Below, piece after piece: positions 61,955 to 64,000 of a DNA stretch of 64,000 bases; the stretch's first letter is position 1, and each line of letters opens with the position of its first letter. Made by a program: the position numbers and the translations under genes. The notes below the pieces were generated by a model. That model searched no databases. It saw only the letters and a program-made list of their open reading frames with translations, and had not been told where the DNA came from. The stretch comes from Plasmodium relictum. Lineage: Eukaryota; Apicomplexa; Aconoidasida; Haemosporida; Plasmodiidae. The stretch is taken from contig NC_041683.1 of the NCBI RefSeq assembly GCF_900005765.1, positions 496,001 through 560,000 on the forward strand. The letters are read 5' to 3'.

Positions 61955-63946
61955 ATGAAGTTAGATATATCATGTTTTAGTTTTTTATCGAAAAATGAGT
62001 ATCGAGTTTTGACGGCAATTGAGATGGGAATGAAAAATCATGAGTATTTGCCAGTTTCATTAATAGCAACTATAGCTAATTTGAGAAAAGAAGGAATAAC
62101 AAATGTTTTAAAAAAATTATTAAAAAATAAGTTAATAAGTCATCAAAATAAAAAATATGATGGATATAAATTGACATATTTAGGATATGATTTTCTAGCT
62201 CTTAGAACTTTTTTAAAAAGAGGAATACTAAAAAGTATAGGTAATCAAATAGGGGTTGGAAAAGAATCAGATATATATATTTGCAAAGATGTAAATGAAA
62301 ATTTATTATGTTTAAAAATTCATAGATTAGGTAGGATTTCCTTTAGAACTATTAAGAATAATAGGGATTATTATGGAAAAAAAACTTTCAGAAATTGGTT
62401 ATATTTATCAAGAATTGCAGCAACTAAAGAATATGCTTATTTAAAAGCATTATATGAAAATGATTTTCCAGTACCGAAACCTTATGATATCAATAGGCAT
62501 ATGATAATAATGTCATATGTCAATGGTTATCCTCTATCTCATGTTAAATTAAACAATCCTTTTAAAGTTATAGATTTTTTAATAAATACAATTGTAAAAT
62601 TTGCAAAAGCAGATATTATTCACGGTGATTTTAATGAATTCAATATTTTAATTGATGACTACGAAAATGTTACTGTTATTGATTTTCCGCAAATTGTTTC
62701 ATTACATCATGAAAATGCTAAGATGTATTTTGAAAGAGATCTTAAGTGCATTATTAACCATTTTTTTAAAAAATATAAGATTAAAATTGTAGAATATCCT
62801 ATATATGAAGATGTTATTTCATTAAATAATGATAAATTAATAATAGATGAAAATCATTTATCAAAAAATGAAGATAAAATGCTTTTAGAAATTTTACAAA
62901 ATGATAAATCAGATTATGATTCTGATTATTCAAACATATCTAACAAATCAAATATTAATGAGGTAGTATATTCAGAAGAAGCTGATGAAATAAATACTCC
63001 ATATAGTAATAAGGAGATAGATAAATGCAATAAAGAAGAAACTGAAGTAAAAGAAAATAATGAAAAGGAAGATAAAAAAGAAAATACTGAAAATATAAAA
63101 AAAGCAAATAAAGAAATAGATCAAAATAACACTATATTCTATGATAGTCATGAAACCTTAGGAAATAATTTTAAAGATGCTTACACAAATGATGAAAATA
63201 AAAAAAATCAAAATTCTAAATTAGAAAAAAGAGAAGATACAATAGAAAATATTATCAAAGGAGATTTTGAAAATGAAGAAATAATGGAAATGGTAAATAA
63301 GGAAAGTAAAAAAAAGGAAGGCAAAACTGAAAATAAAATTATTACTGATGAAAAGGAAATAATTATAAATGATAAGAGTTATGAAATTTACGAAAGTTAT
63401 GAAAATGAAGAAAATTATGAAAATGAAGAAAATTATGAAAATGAAGAAAGTTATGAAAATGAAGAAAGTTATGAAAATGAAGAAAGCTATGAAAATGAAG
63501 AAAGTTATGAAAATGAAGAAAGTTATGAAAATGAAGATAGTAAAAAAAAAAATGATGAAATCAAAGAAAATTCTCTCGATTCTATGGAAAAAAAGAGTTA
63601 CCAAAATGAGATTAAAATAAATGATAAAATGGAACAATCAAAAAATTGTAATAGTAGTAATAATAGTATTTCATATAATGATATAATTAGTTTAAGTACA
63701 AATGAATCAAATGAAAGTAATACAACAGAATATTCCAGTTGTGCTTCAAATGGCAATTTTTCAGAAGATAATACAAAAAAACTTTCTGACACATGGAAAC
63801 CTCATTTAAAAAAATACACAAAAGAATATGTTAAAAATAAATTAAAATATATGTACAGAAAAAAGAAAAATAAAGAAAAATACAAAGAAAATTTGAAAAC
63901 AAAAAATAAAAAAAAAATTATGGAGAAAATTAAAAATTATTTATAA
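61955..63946 (+). CDS. RIO2: RIO2 atypical serine kinase/ATPase
   Basis: Single exon, 663 aa, starting at CAAAATGAAG. RIO2 is an atypical kinase that acts mainly as an ATPase in cytoplasmic maturation of pre-40S ribosomes. The N-terminal winged-helix domain (about residues 1-90; LSKNEYRVLTAIEMGMKNHE, then GYKLTYLGYDFLAL) is diagnostic for RIO2 over RIO1. The kinase part has the P-loop-like IGVGKESDIY, the ATP-binding lysine K121 in CLKIHRLGR, the YGKKTFRNWLYLSR insert, hinge MSYVNGYPL, catalytic IHGDFNEFN (D225, N230) and metal-binding IDFPQ (D243), all intact. The conserved part ends near residue 290. The remaining 370 residues are acidic, low-complexity sequence with a perfect minisatellite and a basic C-terminal end. 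It works in the same late 40S step as NOB1, encoded at 3248-4822. Confidence 0.97.
   Translation: MKLDISCFSFLSKNEYRVLTAIEMGMKNHEYLPVSLIATIANLRKEGITNVLKKLLKNKLISHQNKKYDGYKLTYLGYDFLALRTFLKRGILKSIGNQIGVGKESDIYICKDVNENLLCLKIHRLGRISFRTIKNNRDYYGKKTFRNWLYLSRIAATKEYAYLKALYENDFPVPKPYDINRHMIIMSYVNGYPLSHVKLNNPFKVIDFLINTIVKFAKADIIHGDFNEFNILIDDYENVTVIDFPQIVSLHHENAKMYFERDLKCIINHFFKKYKIKIVEYPIYEDVISLNNDKLIIDENHLSKNEDKMLLEILQNDKSDYDSDYSNISNKSNINEVVYSEEADEINTPYSNKEIDKCNKEETEVKENNEKEDKKENTENIKKANKEIDQNNTIFYDSHETLGNNFKDAYTNDENKKNQNSKLEKREDTIENIIKGDFENEEIMEMVNKESKKKEGKTENKIITDEKEIIINDKSYEIYESYENEENYENEENYENEESYENEESYENEESYENEESYENEESYENEDSKKKNDEIKENSLDSMEKKSYQNEIKINDKMEQSKNCNSSNNSISYNDIISLSTNESNESNTTEYSSCASNGNFSEDNTKKLSDTWKPHLKKYTKEYVKNKLKYMYRKKKNKEKYKENLKTKNKKKIMEKIKNYL
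63397..63537 (+). repeat. 18-base acidic coding minisatellite in RIO2
   Basis: About eight tandem 18-base units encoding ESYENE or ENYENE. The units differ only at the Ser/Asn codon and one silent base (AGC for AGT), which points to recent expansion. It extends the acidic tail of RIO2 without affecting the kinase domain. Confidence 0.93.
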
Positions 63947-64000
63947 GTTTTTTTAAAAAAAGAAACTCATAAAAAACTTGAAAGATTATCTATAATTAAA

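Overview
The window is nuclear DNA from a malaria parasite (genus Plasmodium). The evidence is extreme A+T content, long poly(A)/poly(T) and TA runs between genes, short AT-rich introns with GT..AG ends, asparagine/lysine-rich low-complexity inserts in otherwise conserved proteins, and gene content that matches known Plasmodium families. I cannot fix the species. An AT-rich lineage such as the avian parasites or a P. falciparum-like species fits best. From memory, the order RanBP1 - GPI-type apical merozoite protein - L7Ae/NHP2 - PI4K - zinc-finger protein - RIO2 matches part of P. falciparum chromosome 4, so this looks like a conserved core-chromosome block and not a subtelomere. I saw no mobile element, virus-derived element, tRNA, rRNA or CRISPR array.

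Layout. 1-2434 (+): 3' part of an RCC1-repeat protein. 3248-4822 (+): NOB1 endonuclease. 5385-7388 (+): ten-exon secretory protein with a MOLO1/TPM-type domain. 8966-10593 (+): five-exon HAD-fold protein. 11437-13783 (+): ten-exon flagellar protein DRC2/CCDC65. 14002-14969 (+): two-exon protein of unknown function. 16021-16431 (+): GOT1-type Golgi membrane protein. 16828-17907 (-): XRCC3-like RAD51 paralogue. 18968-25477 (+): 2046-residue secretory-pathway membrane protein with a recurring KG-x-Y motif. 26183-27550 (-): YIP1-family protein. 29261-30304 (+): RanBP1. 31876-32727 (+): signal-peptide protein with a GPI-type tail, probably the Pf34 orthologue. 33462-34133 (-): NHP2. 35509-49309 (+): giant phosphatidylinositol 4-kinase, six exons. 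50043-59401 (-): giant protein with two CW zinc fingers, whose reading frame changes at a poly(A) tract. 61955-63946 (+): RIO2 kinase.

These are independent eukaryotic genes, not operons. Three act in ribosome biogenesis: NOB1 and RIO2 in late 40S maturation, and NHP2 in the H/ACA pseudouridylation complex. Others serve ER/Golgi traffic (GOT1, YIP1, PI4K), Ran-dependent nuclear transport, recombination repair, chromatin reading, and the male-gamete axoneme (DRC2). Several exon structures were worked out by hand from splice sites and reading phase, recovering short exons in the MOLO1, HAD, DRC2, XRCC3-like, RanBP1 and PI4K genes.

The observations most worth a second look are the poly(A) frame change in the CW-finger gene, the repeated beta-rich modules in the 2046-residue membrane protein, perfect acidic minisatellites inside NOB1 and RIO2, and a stable-looking inverted repeat in the YIP1/RanBP1 intergenic region.
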